From contig CP064981.1 in assembly GCA_016699555.1 (NCBI GenBank), forward strand, positions 744,001 to 808,000: 64,000 nucleotides of DNA, written 5' to 3'. The translations under genes and the position numbers were made by a program. The stretch comes from Candidatus Iainarchaeum sp. GTDB lineage: Archaea > Iainarchaeota > Iainarchaeia > Iainarchaeales > VGJJ01. This document shows, one piece after another, positions 50,434 through 59,056 of this stretch (positions are counted from its first letter, which is position 1; each line of letters begins with the position of its first letter). Below the pieces are notes generated by a model that was given only the letters and a program-made list of their open reading frames with translations, searched no databases and had not been told where the DNA came from.

Positions 50434-50919
50434 CTATTTCGTCTTCCATCCGTCATACAACAATGGAACGCCCGTGACAATGGCCAACAACGCGGAACCG
50501 TACATTCCCACCACGCTGGGGAAGAATGCGATCAGCACGAATGCAATGGCATTGAGCACGCCCACTCCATAATAGAATTTGGAGCGAGGCTTCCAAGTGT
50601 AACCCGTTGCCAAAAAGCCAATGGCCATCAACAACGCCCAGTATCCCCATGCCTTGAAAAACAAGGGAACGATTTTCCATACGGCGAGCCAGTGGTAGAC
50701 CATCCCCAGCACGGAGATGAGCAACCATACCTTTACCACGTCCAATTTCATGGCATTAGGCACCCATTTGAGCATGGCTGCGACACCGATCACCGTCAAG
50801 ACACTCCACAAAATCATCGGATTGGGAAAATTGGGATCCGTGAGCAGGAATTGGTACACCCCATAGCCCACCAAGGAAATCAATCCCCACAAGAAAATAC
50901 TTTTACCAAAGTGATTCAT
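50434..50919 (-). CDS. Small multi-pass membrane protein
   Basis: 161 aa with five hydrophobic segments (FLWGLISLVGYGVYQFLL, MILWSVLTVIGVAAMLKWV and others) and few charged residues. No family is recognised. GGAGGG precedes ATG 50919 and a TATA CTATAAAGG lies near 50963. Its stop codon touches hairpin array 10. It is divergent from the large surface protein at 51050. Confidence 0.65.
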   Translation of the reverse strand: MNHFGKSIFLWGLISLVGYGVYQFLLTDPNFPNPMILWSVLTVIGVAAMLKWVPNAMKLDVVKVWLLISVLGMVYHWLAVWKIVPLFFKAWGYWALLMAIGFLATGYTWKPRSKFYYGVGVLNAIAFVLIAFFPSVVGMYGSALLAIVTGVPLLYDGWKTK

Positions 50920-51049
50920 GTTAACCCTCCAAAGGATTACCATTTCTGAGTGGAATACCCTTTATAGATGCGATTTATTCACCCTATTCGCGCCAAAATA
51001 TAGGATTAAAAGCGCCCGAATCGTTCTTGGGGGGAGAGGGGTACTCATT

Positions 51050-53536
51050 ATGAAAGCATTCATCATTTTCCTAGCATTCCTATTGTTCGTCGGAGGCGCT
51101 TGGGGGCTCGCGCAGGAACCGCCATCCACGCTCGATGAGACGCTGGAAGGGATCGTGCACAATGGAATCGATGTCTCTTACACCCCGCTCGCGTGGTCGA
51201 GCCAATACAACCTGCCCCAGTCCTATTTCTCCGTCGACACGGTCGATTTCTATGATAACGCCATTGATTTTTCCGGAGTCGCCTATTTCGCGCTCGGACT
51301 CAGCTATTTACAAAACCCCCAACTCGCGGATTTGGATCTCAACCAAAACACTCAACAAGAGATTGTCGCCATCGCCGATCGCATCCTCCCATTCGTATGG
51401 ACACCCGAAGGAACGGATTTCGGAACCCACCACAAGGGAACGCTGCCCAATAGCGTCATCACGAATGTCGTTCCCCAAGTCCAAGGAATCTACGGGCCCA
51501 GCAACGTGTGCCATGACATCGCGGTCGCATACAATGCATGGGGCGTCCCCGAGAGCACGACGAATGCGCTGACGACGTCAAACCTCGATTCCATCAGCGG
51601 AATCGGAACGCTCTTCCTGTTGGCGGCCAACTCCAACACCCCCAACAAGCAAAATTACATCACCACTGCCACGAACATGGGAAATCTATTGCTGAGCGCA
51701 ATGGTCACGCCCCCCACCGAGTCTTTCGGCATCCATCCCGAGCAAGTGATGGACGACTACAACAACTCCCTCCCCGTCGGAATGCTCCCGCGTGAATTCA
51801 CCGTCAAGACCGATAGCCCCGACTCCGCGCTCTGCACGGACGGCGGAACGATCAAGGTCCAGGAGAACGAGAAGACACAACTGGCTTTCACCGCCATCTT
51901 CTTCGATCGCCTCCATCAGCAAACCAAGGACGAACGCTATCAACGCGCAAAAGACTACATCATCGACGGCATCCTCTCATTGCAGGAATGCGATGGGAGT
52001 TTCCGCAACTATTCGCGATGGGAAGGCCCCGGCACGCGCGTGATCACGTGTACGCCCTCCGACGGGAGCGCGGAGTATGAACCCTATCCCTCCAACGCGA
52101 CCCTCGCCGACACGCGTGGATTGATCCAGGACAATGCCGTCCTCCTATATCTCTTGCAGCTTGCAGAACCCAACATCTATGACGAAAAACCACGCTATCG
52201 CACGGCCGTGCAGTTCTTGCTCGAATTGGAAGAGAAAGACATCGGGAACGGATTCCGCAAGAACGGAAGCCCACTACGCTATGCCAGCTATTCGCTTCCC
52301 GAGAAGAATGAACCCTTCGCGCGATTGCTATTGTCCAACGTCTTCCTGCAATCGTCCTGCCGCGAAAGCAGTTCTGACACCGAGAAGCGCCTGCAAGCGA
52401 AAGCATACAACCTCATGAACGCCAGCAATGGATTCATCCAGACCGAAATCGAATCCAAGATCGCCAAGGCCGTAGGACCAAATGTTGGACCTCATTTCGC
52501 TGCGATCGCGGCGACCGCCAATAGTTGGAAGATCATCTCCAAGGGCTGCGAGGACTGCGTGGACGTGGATGGCGATGGATTCATCGACGGCGCATGCGCA
52601 GGGGACACGGTGAAGTACGATTGCAATGAGAACGACAACAAAGTATTCCCCGGCGCCACCGAGATATGCGACCTGGTCGACAACGACTGCGATGGGCATG
52701 TCGACGATGGATTCGATGCCGACAATGACGGTGTCAGCGTCTGCGCCAACGACTGCAACGACAACGACGACAAGATCTACCCCGGCGCCAAAGAATTGCT
52801 GGATGAAAAAGACAACGACTGCAACGAGAAAGCCGACGACACCGGAATCGTGGTGCGTGTCATGGATGACTTGAACAATGGCATCCCCGACATCCAAGTC
52901 CGCTTCGTCACCCACGGCAATGCATGCGTGAATTCATTCGCGCAGCGCGTGGAGAACATCCCGTCCATTGTGGCGCAGTGCAAGATCGAAGCCGAGTGCA
53001 CGACGGACCTGACCGGCACATGCCTGGGGTTCTTCGAGAAGAACGGAGAATACGAAGCCATCGCCGCCGTGGGGAATGAAGCGCTCTTCTCGGATGCGCA
53101 AACATTCATCATCGGCAACCGCATCGATCTCAATATGCAGACCACTACCGGGGTGAATGCCGCAACCGTGAATGGGAATGGAACGAGCGGAGCGACCAAT
53201 GCAACCCAAGCAAGCGGGGATGGAAGCTATCTCTTCTTGGGACTCGTCGTCATCCTGCTCGTGATCGCCGGAGTGGGGGTTGCACTCTTCTATCGCATGG
53301 GCAAGATGCCACGCATCACGCTCAACTTGGACAACAAACCCACCACTCCAAAAACGGCTAGCATGCCCGCAAGGCCCATGAGTCCGCCCGCTTCCATGCC
53401 TCGAAAAGTGGACGCACCCCAAGGGTTGAAGAAAGAAATGCCCGCTCCGAGTGCCCCCGCCCCACGCATCCCGCGCGAGCCCAACAAACCAAAATGGAAG
53501 GGCAGCGATAAGACGATGCCAAAAGAGAGCCAGTAG
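51050..53536 (+). CDS. Large surface protein with MopE-like Ca-binding repeats and C-terminal anchor
   Basis: 828 aa. The signal peptide KAFIIFLAFLLFVGGAWGLA is followed by about 480 helical residues resembling an alpha/alpha toroid (FFDRLHQQTKDERYQRAKDY, IIDGILSLQECDGSFRNYSR). Asp-rich repeats near 505-585 follow (DVDGDGFIDG, YDCNENDNKVFPGATEICDL, DCNDNDDKIYPGAKELLDEK), as in MopE-type metal-binding domains, then a small beta domain, the membrane segment YLFLGLVVILLVIAGVGVAL and a Pro/Lys-rich inner tail. SD GGGGAGAGGGG precedes ATG 51050. The role, perhaps glycan or metal binding, is inferred. Confidence 0.75.
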   Translation: MKAFIIFLAFLLFVGGAWGLAQEPPSTLDETLEGIVHNGIDVSYTPLAWSSQYNLPQSYFSVDTVDFYDNAIDFSGVAYFALGLSYLQNPQLADLDLNQNTQQEIVAIADRILPFVWTPEGTDFGTHHKGTLPNSVITNVVPQVQGIYGPSNVCHDIAVAYNAWGVPESTTNALTTSNLDSISGIGTLFLLAANSNTPNKQNYITTATNMGNLLLSAMVTPPTESFGIHPEQVMDDYNNSLPVGMLPREFTVKTDSPDSALCTDGGTIKVQENEKTQLAFTAIFFDRLHQQTKDERYQRAKDYIIDGILSLQECDGSFRNYSRWEGPGTRVITCTPSDGSAEYEPYPSNATLADTRGLIQDNAVLLYLLQLAEPNIYDEKPRYRTAVQFLLELEEKDIGNGFRKNGSPLRYASYSLPEKNEPFARLLLSNVFLQSSCRESSSDTEKRLQAKAYNLMNASNGFIQTEIESKIAKAVGPNVGPHFAAIAATANSWKIISKGCEDCVDVDGDGFIDGACAGDTVKYDCNENDNKVFPGATEICDLVDNDCDGHVDDGFDADNDGVSVCANDCNDNDDKIYPGAKELLDEKDNDCNEKADDTGIVVRVMDDLNNGIPDIQVRFVTHGNACVNSFAQRVENIPSIVAQCKIEAECTTDLTGTCLGFFEKNGEYEAIAAVGNEALFSDAQTFIIGNRIDLNMQTTTGVNAATVNGNGTSGATNATQASGDGSYLFLGLVVILLVIAGVGVALFYRMGKMPRITLNLDNKPTTPKTASMPARPMSPPASMPRKVDAPQGLKKEMPAPSAPAPRIPREPNKPKWKGSDKTMPKESQ

Positions 53537-53551
53537 CGCAGAGGCCGTTCG

Positions 53552-54208
53552 ATGAATGAAAATCGCAACCCGGAATTGAAAACACGTGATACGCGTGTGG
53601 AAATTCCATTCGAGGATTTGAATGAACGCATTCGACAAAAAATAAAATTTTTAATGGACTATCGAAGCCATCGGATAATGAGTGAACTATTTGGGTCACT
53701 TGCAGTATCAACGAGTTTACCGCAAATCCCCAAAGTTGCACTAACTGTTGGTGGATATTATACTGTATTAAGAGCCGCATTCGCAAACCGCATCCAAAAA
53801 ATGCATCAAGAGATTGTGAATGACTTCAATAGGTATGGTGTCCTCGACACCGCCAACGAGGGGAATTATCCACGCGATTGGATGAATCCAAGCATCGTAG
53901 GCAAGACACACCCGACCTTTTTTGTAAAAGGAAATGGCAATATCGTTTTCGTGAAAGAATCGAAAAAAGAATATTGGCGATACCAGGTCCAGCAAAAAAA
54001 ATTAATCCAACGCCTAGGAGCAAACCCTTGGAGGTGGAGGGGTATCCTGCGACCTCCAACAGCGCCCGAATCATTCAAAAAGAAAGTCGCACAACAGTTG
54101 CGAGCACTAACTGCAAAAGTCCCCCGAATGGTTTCTCCGCGCAGGAGGCCTGCATTCAGGGCAGTCGGCATTCACTCCATGCAAAGACGGCGCCGGCACC
54201 GACCGTAA
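53552..54208 (+). CDS. Basic protein of unknown function
   Basis: 218 aa. The N-terminal half has a weakly hydrophobic helix pair (MSELFGSLAVSTSLPQIPKV, ALTVGGYYTVLRAAFANRIQ). The C-terminus is very basic (VSPRRRPAFRAVGIHSMQRR, then RRHRP), suggesting binding to nucleic acid or membrane phosphates. No family is recognised. Its base use is more AT-rich than its neighbours in the first half. GAGG is a possible SD, 15 bases after the previous gene. A chain of hairpins follows the stop. Confidence 0.5.
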   Translation: MNENRNPELKTRDTRVEIPFEDLNERIRQKIKFLMDYRSHRIMSELFGSLAVSTSLPQIPKVALTVGGYYTVLRAAFANRIQKMHQEIVNDFNRYGVLDTANEGNYPRDWMNPSIVGKTHPTFFVKGNGNIVFVKESKKEYWRYQVQQKKLIQRLGANPWRWRGILRPPTAPESFKKKVAQQLRALTAKVPRMVSPRRRPAFRAVGIHSMQRRRRHRP

Positions 54209-54278
54209 TAGAAACAGCAGGAAGTCGGCTCCCGAAAATCACACCCCTTGGCCAGTTCGGCTCGCCGCTCCGAGGAAT

Positions 54279-54453
54279 GGTTATTGCAGCGCAATAACCC
54301 AACTTTTTCTTTTTGACTGGGCGTCGTACCCAACTTTAGATAAAGTTGGGTCAAAGGAGTGGTTGCAGCTGCAACCACTCGTTCTCTTTTGATGAACCTT
54401 TTGTAAAAGGTTCCTGCGACGACTACTTTTTCTTTTTTCTAAAAAGAAAAAGG
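54279..54453. repeat. Composite hairpin array 11: five consecutive stems (A-C-A-C plus T-rich stem)
   Basis: In order: A1 GGTTATTGC with GCAATAACC (54279-54299), C1 CCCAACTTTA with TAAAGTTGGG (54329-54350), linker TCAAAGGA, A2 GTGGTTGCAG with CTGCAACCAC (54359-54378, a perfect palindrome), linker TCGTTCTCTTTTGAT, C2 GAACCTTTT/AAAAGGTTC (54394-54413), then a 12-bp stem of CTTTTTCTTTTT with AAAAAGAAAAAG (54427-54453). It fills the gap between convergent genes. Confidence 0.8.
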
Positions 54454-54460
54454 AGCGCAA

Positions 54461-55732
54461 TTATTTCCCAAAAACCGCTTTCTTCCCCAAACTCTCTTCG
54501 ATGCGCATCAATTGATTGTACTTGTTGACGCGTTCGCTTCGGGAAAGCGCACCGAACTTCGCATAGTTCGCGTGCAATCCCACTGCAAAGTCGGCGAGGA
54601 AAGAATCTTCGCTCTCTCCGGCGCGGGCGGAAACGATCGTGGTCCACTTCGCTTCCTTGGCCATCTGATAGGCCTGCATGGCCTCGGAGATAGTGCCGAT
54701 TTGGTTGATCTTCAGATCCAACCCATTACAGGCCTTCAAATCCATCACACGCTTCATGCGCATGGGATTGGAAACGAGCAAGTCGTCTCCCACAATGGGA
54801 TGCGTCGAACCGATTCGCTGCACCGCGCCCTGGAATCCCTGGATATCGTCTTCGGAAAAAGGATCGATCAGCACGGAAATAGGATACTGCGCCACGAGGT
54901 TGGCATAGAAGTTGACCAACTGGCGGTGCGTGAGGGTCTTGTCGCCCAAGTGATAGGCTCCCTTCTTGACGATATGGGACGCGGCCACATTCAAGCCCAC
55001 TTTGATCTGCTTCTCGTAACCCAATTGCTTGGCGGCTTCCATGACATGATCCAGGGCAACGTTCAAATCACTCACAGGAATAGCGAACCCGCCCAATTCT
55101 CCCACGTTCACGGAAGTAGGACCGTATTTTTGTGCGAGCAATTGCTTGAGCGTGAGATAGATTTCTTGGGTGATCTGCAATGCATGCTCGGCCGACTTGG
55201 CTTTCGTGGGTTCGATCAAGATTTCTTCCACCGGCAACTGATTACCCGCGTGCTTTCCGCCATTGATGACATTCACCAACGGCATGGGCAGCTTGTAGAG
55301 CTTTTCCTTGCTTTGTGTCAACTGCGAGACGTGTTCGTAAACCGTACGATCCTGGAGTTGGGCACCCAACTTACAGATGGCCATGGAAACGGCAATCATG
55401 GCATTGGCGCCGAGCTTGTTCTTCTGAGGAGTTCCATCCAAATCGATCAAGGCCTTGTCGACTTCCTGCTGGGCACAGGCATTCATTCCCTGCAATTCGC
55501 GAGAGATGGACCCGTTGACATTCTTGACGGCCTTCGAGACACCCATCCCCAAATAGGCCTTTTCCTCATCGCGGAGGTCATGGGCTTCATGGCGTCCTTT
55601 GCTGGTGCCTGCAGGCGCAATCGCGCGGGCCATCATCTGCCCGGAAATGGCTTCGACTTCCACCGTGGGCACGCCACGCGAGTCAAATACCTGTCTTGCT
55701 CGTATTTTTTCGACAGCAAACGGACTTTTCAT
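54461..55732 (-). CDS. eno: Enolase
   Basis: 423 aa glycolytic enzyme that converts 2-phosphoglycerate to phosphoenolpyruvate. IRARQVFDSRGVPTVEVEA near 12 is the conserved start, GTSKGRHEAHDLRDE the loop with catalytic Glu nearby, PMPLVNVINGGKHAGNQL, LIDPFSEDD (metal Asp/Glu), VGDDLLVSNP (metal Asp) and TIVSARAGESEDSFLADFAV (the signature, usually S-H-R-S-G-E). The SHRSG motif is altered to SARAG, as seen in some DPANN-like sequences, but the Lys and metal sites look intact. AGGTG precedes ATG 55732. Confidence 0.93.
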   Translation of the reverse strand: MKSPFAVEKIRARQVFDSRGVPTVEVEAISGQMMARAIAPAGTSKGRHEAHDLRDEEKAYLGMGVSKAVKNVNGSISRELQGMNACAQQEVDKALIDLDGTPQKNKLGANAMIAVSMAICKLGAQLQDRTVYEHVSQLTQSKEKLYKLPMPLVNVINGGKHAGNQLPVEEILIEPTKAKSAEHALQITQEIYLTLKQLLAQKYGPTSVNVGELGGFAIPVSDLNVALDHVMEAAKQLGYEKQIKVGLNVAASHIVKKGAYHLGDKTLTHRQLVNFYANLVAQYPISVLIDPFSEDDIQGFQGAVQRIGSTHPIVGDDLLVSNPMRMKRVMDLKACNGLDLKINQIGTISEAMQAYQMAKEAKWTTIVSARAGESEDSFLADFAVGLHANYAKFGALSRSERVNKYNQLMRIEESLGKKAVFGK

Positions 55733-55892
55733 GTTTTTTAACACCTATCCCCGAATAATGCTGTATTTATGCTCGCGAAAGATTAAAATCAAGACGTTTA
55801 GGAGTGGCTACATGGAATAAAATGGGAAATAACGGGGTTATAGAGCCATTATTGCCAAAATGGCCATTTTTACCATGTATGCGGCCAAAAAC

Positions 55893-56657
55893 TCATTCCT
55901 TGGACTCTTTTTTCCCAGCGTCCGTTTCGGCGTGCATCTTTTCCTTTACCGCACGCAAGTCAATCACTTTTTTCTGCAGCGAAAATCCTTGCCCGCCGAA
56001 GAGTTCTTTGCTGATCGTCGTCACAACGAACTCGTCCAAGCGCTTGTAATCGATCGCAGGGGCTTTCCCTTCCAGCAAGGGAAGCAACTCATCCCAGACC
56101 AATCCGATGTGCCACAATCCCTCGACACGCTCCGTGGCCAAATGCCCTTTGCTGCTGAGCGCACTCTCGATGAATGCGGTGTCGACCTTGGAGAAGCGGC
56201 GCGTGTAGAAGCCATCGAACCAATAATCATGGCCCACGAACAATACCTTTTCCGGAGCGAGGTTCTTTTTCTTCATCAAATCCAACAGCTGCACCTGGCG
56301 TGCGTATTCGTCTTTGCAGGATTCATCTTCTTTGCACTTCTTCTCATACAATTCACGGTCGATCTCCGTCATTTGGTGGATGAAATCATTATCCACTGCG
56401 AGCGTGTTCTCCTCCGTAAAGAATTTTTCGAGCCCCGCTTCGGCAATCTTTTTCTGGCAAACGCCTACTTTGAGGGCTGAAATGCCATAGTAGCTAAATC
56501 CCGGATTGGATTTGGCATACTTCTGCAGGGATTTGAGGAATTGCTCCACGCGCGCGGAGTCGATGGCCGCATTGACCGTCCCGGGAAAGAAAATGTCCTC
56601 GAGCAAGAGCACTAAAACGGTTTTTTTAGGGGAAGAAACAGCACCATCTGCAGTCAT
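55893..56657 (-). CDS. HAD-like protein of unknown function
   Basis: 254 aa. KKTVLVLLLEDIFFPGTVNA at the start resembles a HAD first strand, but the DxD is replaced by ED, so catalysis is doubtful. FSYYGISALKVGVCQKKIAE and LAPEKVLFVGHDYWFDGFYT resemble HAD motifs II to IV. A Cys/Glu-rich insert (KKCKEDESCKDEYARQ) interrupts. ATG 56657 lies 27 nt from a TATA-like TTTTTAAGC; the frame continues 25 codons upstream past that box. Assignment is tentative. Confidence 0.5.
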   Translation of the reverse strand: MTADGAVSSPKKTVLVLLLEDIFFPGTVNAAIDSARVEQFLKSLQKYAKSNPGFSYYGISALKVGVCQKKIAEAGLEKFFTEENTLAVDNDFIHQMTEIDRELYEKKCKEDESCKDEYARQVQLLDLMKKKNLAPEKVLFVGHDYWFDGFYTRRFSKVDTAFIESALSSKGHLATERVEGLWHIGLVWDELLPLLEGKAPAIDYKRLDEFVVTTISKELFGGQGFSLQKKVIDLRAVKEKMHAETDAGKKESKE

Positions 56658-56768
56658 ATACTCAAAATGGAAATGAACGCTTAAAAACGCCTTATGCGTC
56701 GCGGGAGAGACCTCTTCCCATTGGAAAAACAACCGCTTTAAAACACTTTTTCATTATAATGAGTTAAT

Positions 56769-56999
56769 ATGAAGTGTGTGGTTTGTTCCAAAAAATCATC
56801 CGCTAACAATACGCTCGGATTGCCCTCGTGCAAGGAGCACCTCAACCTTCCCATCGAACCCCCAAAATGCCCCGAGTGCGAAACTCCCATGGAATTGCGC
56901 CATCGCAAGAATGGAGCCTTCTGGGGATGCCCCTCTTTCCCCAACTGCTTCGGTTCGCGTAACCTCGTGAAGCCCATGGAAGAAATGGATATTCTGTAA
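56769..56999 (+). CDS. Small double zinc-finger protein (topoisomerase-type C4 finger)
   Basis: 76 aa. The first half has KCVVCSKKS, SCKEH (Cys and His spaced for zinc). The second half, PPKCPECETPMELRHRKNGA followed by FWGCPSFPNC, is the C4 zinc finger found at the ends of topoisomerase I, here alone. It probably binds ssDNA or RNA. A TATA-like CTTTAAAAC is 27-30 nt before ATG 56769, so leaderless. Confidence 0.8.
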   Translation: MKCVVCSKKSSANNTLGLPSCKEHLNLPIEPPKCPECETPMELRHRKNGAFWGCPSFPNCFGSRNLVKPMEEMDIL

Positions 57000-57111
57000 T
57001 CGCCCAAAAATAAACCAATTCATTTACACACGCGACGCAAATGCATACCCGCTCGACGACGCAGCTCGGCCACGTGTTTACGTAAATTTTCTTTGTGCGA
57101 GGAGAATACCA

Positions 57112-57822
57112 CTATAGTGGCCTGCGACGCAACTGCTTGCGCTGGACTTTGCGCTGTTTCGCGGCGCGCTTGATCACGTTGTCGTGCAATGACCCGAGTG
57201 GAGATTTGAATCGGCCTTCACGTTTGAACTTCAAATCATACAACGAATTCAAACTTAACGCGGAGACACGTTCAAACTCGGGAATAAAATGTCGCACTAC
57301 TCCAAAAGAGGATTTGCGTAAGACGAATGCCTCTTGAATCAAGCGCGATTGATTGTTGACGCACAACTCCAGATATTCCCCGAACACCTTTCCGCGCAGC
57401 TCGAACGGCCACTCCCATCGATGCACGCGTGTTTTTTCGGCAAGCTCACGGGGGTTGACATGGTGGTCCAAGATAATCAAGCGATTCCCGAACCGCCCAT
57501 GCATCCCGCGGACGAACCCTTTTATCATGGCGTCAGCCTCATCCAACTGACGCTTGGCCTCTGCAGGAAATGCATCCGAATCGTGACGTAAAGGCCATTG
57601 CAGGATAATCACTCCCGCATGCGGGTCGCGCTGGACCTTTTTCAATGTGTGCGCCCACAACCGCAACAGAAATGCGAGTTTCTTTCGAGGAAAAGAGTTT
57701 CGTAGCTGAAATTTTTCCCCATGATAATCATGATCGGGCAAATACCAGTGGTGCCACAACGAATAGAAAGGATGGATTAGCACATAGAGCTGCTTGACCA
57801 CTAACGGAGAATTTTCCTGCAT
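57112..57822 (-). CDS. Conserved-looking protein of unknown function
   Basis: 236 aa. KQLYVLIHPFYSLWHHWYLP begins a strand-helix fold, HAGVIILQWPLRHDSDAFPA and NRLIILDHHVNPRELAEKTR continue alpha/beta alternation, and the C-terminus is basic (KRAAKQRKVQRKQLRRRPL). His-rich motifs (HDSD, LDHHVNP) might bind metal. No family is recognised. ATG 57822 (or GTG 57831) almost overlaps the TGA of the HTH gene, so the two are co-translated. Confidence 0.6.
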   Translation of the reverse strand: MQENSPLVVKQLYVLIHPFYSLWHHWYLPDHDYHGEKFQLRNSFPRKKLAFLLRLWAHTLKKVQRDPHAGVIILQWPLRHDSDAFPAEAKRQLDEADAMIKGFVRGMHGRFGNRLIILDHHVNPRELAEKTRVHRWEWPFELRGKVFGEYLELCVNNQSRLIQEAFVLRKSSFGVVRHFIPEFERVSALSLNSLYDLKFKREGRFKSPLGSLHDNVIKRAAKQRKVQRKQLRRRPL

Positions 57823-57827
57823 CACGT

Positions 57828-58517
57828 TCACTCACTCTTTGGCGGGCCATCTCTTTCAAGCGCAAGCGCATCCTCTTTCTCTTTCGCCTCTTTCCCCGCG
57901 CCCGGTAGCCCTACTTTTGGCATCGCGGGAATGCGTTCTTTCAATTGCGAAAGATTTTGTAACGCCATGCTCAAGCGTTCTCTGCGCGAGAGTTTCTTGG
58001 CCTGAGCGTCATTGAATTCCTTCAATTTCTTCAAGCGCTCCTCGATCACGGAATGCCAGTGATAGAATTTGGAGATGGACTTGGAATCCAAATAGAACGA
58101 ATCCACATCCATGAGTTGTCCCGCGAACTTTTCCTTGAGCTCCTTGGAGAAAGCCGTGTACTCGGAAAAATCCCCATGCAGCGAGTGCACCATCAACTGG
58201 GCCATGCGAATACCCTCGCCTTCTCCCGCAAACACCACGGAGGGATTCTCTTGCACCCATTGCACCACTTTCTTTATCGTAGCGGGGGAGTGGGCTTTGA
58301 TGAAGGTAATGGCTTGGAAGTGCAACCCCAATTTCTGCAGATTCGGCAGCGCCATGAAGCGATCGATGAATTGCTCTTGCAGCAAGCGCGAGCGAATACG
58401 CGTTACAGTAGGTTGGGAGGTCTTGAGGCGTTGCGCCAATTCACGATCCGACAAGCGCGCGTTCTTGGAGAGCTCCAAAAATACGGCGCGTTCCTTGCTG
58501 GAAAGAGAAGAACTCAT
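57828..58517 (-). CDS. HTH transcription regulator (AsnC-type N-terminal domain)
   Basis: 229 aa. SSKERAVFLELSKNARLSDR followed by ELAQRLKTSQPTVTRIRSRL is a winged HTH like those of Lrp/AsnC regulators. The long middle region (HFQAITFIKAHSPATIKKVV, QENPSVVFAGEGEGIRMAQL) could be a ligand domain that differs from the standard AsnC one, and the end is charged. ATG 58517 (or 58523) is about 25 nt from a TATA-like GTTAAAAT, so leaderless. It is co-transcribed with the unknown gene at 57112. Confidence 0.75.
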   Translation of the reverse strand: MSSSLSSKERAVFLELSKNARLSDRELAQRLKTSQPTVTRIRSRLLQEQFIDRFMALPNLQKLGLHFQAITFIKAHSPATIKKVVQWVQENPSVVFAGEGEGIRMAQLMVHSLHGDFSEYTAFSKELKEKFAGQLMDVDSFYLDSKSISKFYHWHSVIEERLKKLKEFNDAQAKKLSRRERLSMALQNLSQLKERIPAMPKVGLPGAGKEAKEKEDALALERDGPPKSE

Positions 58518-58713
58518 GCCCATAGGAAGAGTTTTGAGCATTTTAACGCTTTTCATCCATTCATCGAAGGGTCATATGCGCCCCTAAAAAGTAATTATGT
58601 CGACTCATACATGAATGAAATGAAATTTTTTGACAAAAAGATGAATCAATCATTCATTTTCGCCCCAAAATGGTTTTGGCAGACTTTTATACGCGAAATA
58701 ACGTAAAAGAAAG
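58518..58713. other. Divergent promoter region
   Basis: About 200 AT-rich bases between the HTH gene and the candidate ncRNA. It holds the HTH gene's TATA (near 58544, minus) and TTTTATA at 58685-58691 (plus), which fits a start near 58714. Nearby short inverted ATGAAT/ATTCAT words (58640-58660) may be regulator sites. No ORF is convincing. Confidence 0.5.
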
Positions 58714-58940
58714 AGAGGTGGTTGACGAGACGGCGCATGATTGAAACAATCCAACGCGATCCAAACCCTGTTTGGAAGGCTCACTCAGCTCGAAGGGTTC
58801 ATCAGCGCTAATCAACCGCCTTTTACACTTGCTTTTTGACCCCAGAAAGCAAAAAAGAAGAGAAGCTGCATAACACCCCATTTTCTCCTCCAATCCAGCC
58901 GACCGTTCCCCGACGGTCGGCTACTCCTTTTACTTTTTAC
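58714..58940 (+). ncRNA. Candidate structured non-coding RNA
   Basis: TATA TTTTATA (58685-58691) precedes by about 27 nt a long closing stem, GGTGGTTGA 58717-58725 with TCAACCGCC 58812-58820. Inside are GATTG/CAATC 58739-58751 and CCAAAC/GTTTGG 58761-58775. After it come TTGCTTT/AAAGCAA (58829-58852) and a terminator-like stem AGCCGACCG 58897-58905 with CGGTCGGCT 58914-58922, then T-rich CTTTTACTTTTT. The frames there have no good coding potential. It is not RNase P or SRP RNA as far as I can tell. A short end near 58825 is possible. Confidence 0.5.
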
Positions 58941-59056
58941 AACGCAACAGCATCTCGGCGATGCATAACCCATTGCGTTTTAACACTATCTTTGTCATCT
59001 TCTATTAGTACGGATTCTCGTTGTTCCATGCACGGCTTGCATCCGCGCCCAATGCT

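Noticed and set aside
54512..55741. 409-codon open frame on the plus strand opposite enolase
   Set aside because: It is the antisense shadow of a clearly recognised enolase, has no family features and no promoter, and arises from codon bias.
58739..58751. GATTGAAAC word resembling a CRISPR repeat end
   Set aside because: It occurs once, inside a small hairpin, with no regular repeats or spacers around it. No CRISPR array or cas gene is present.
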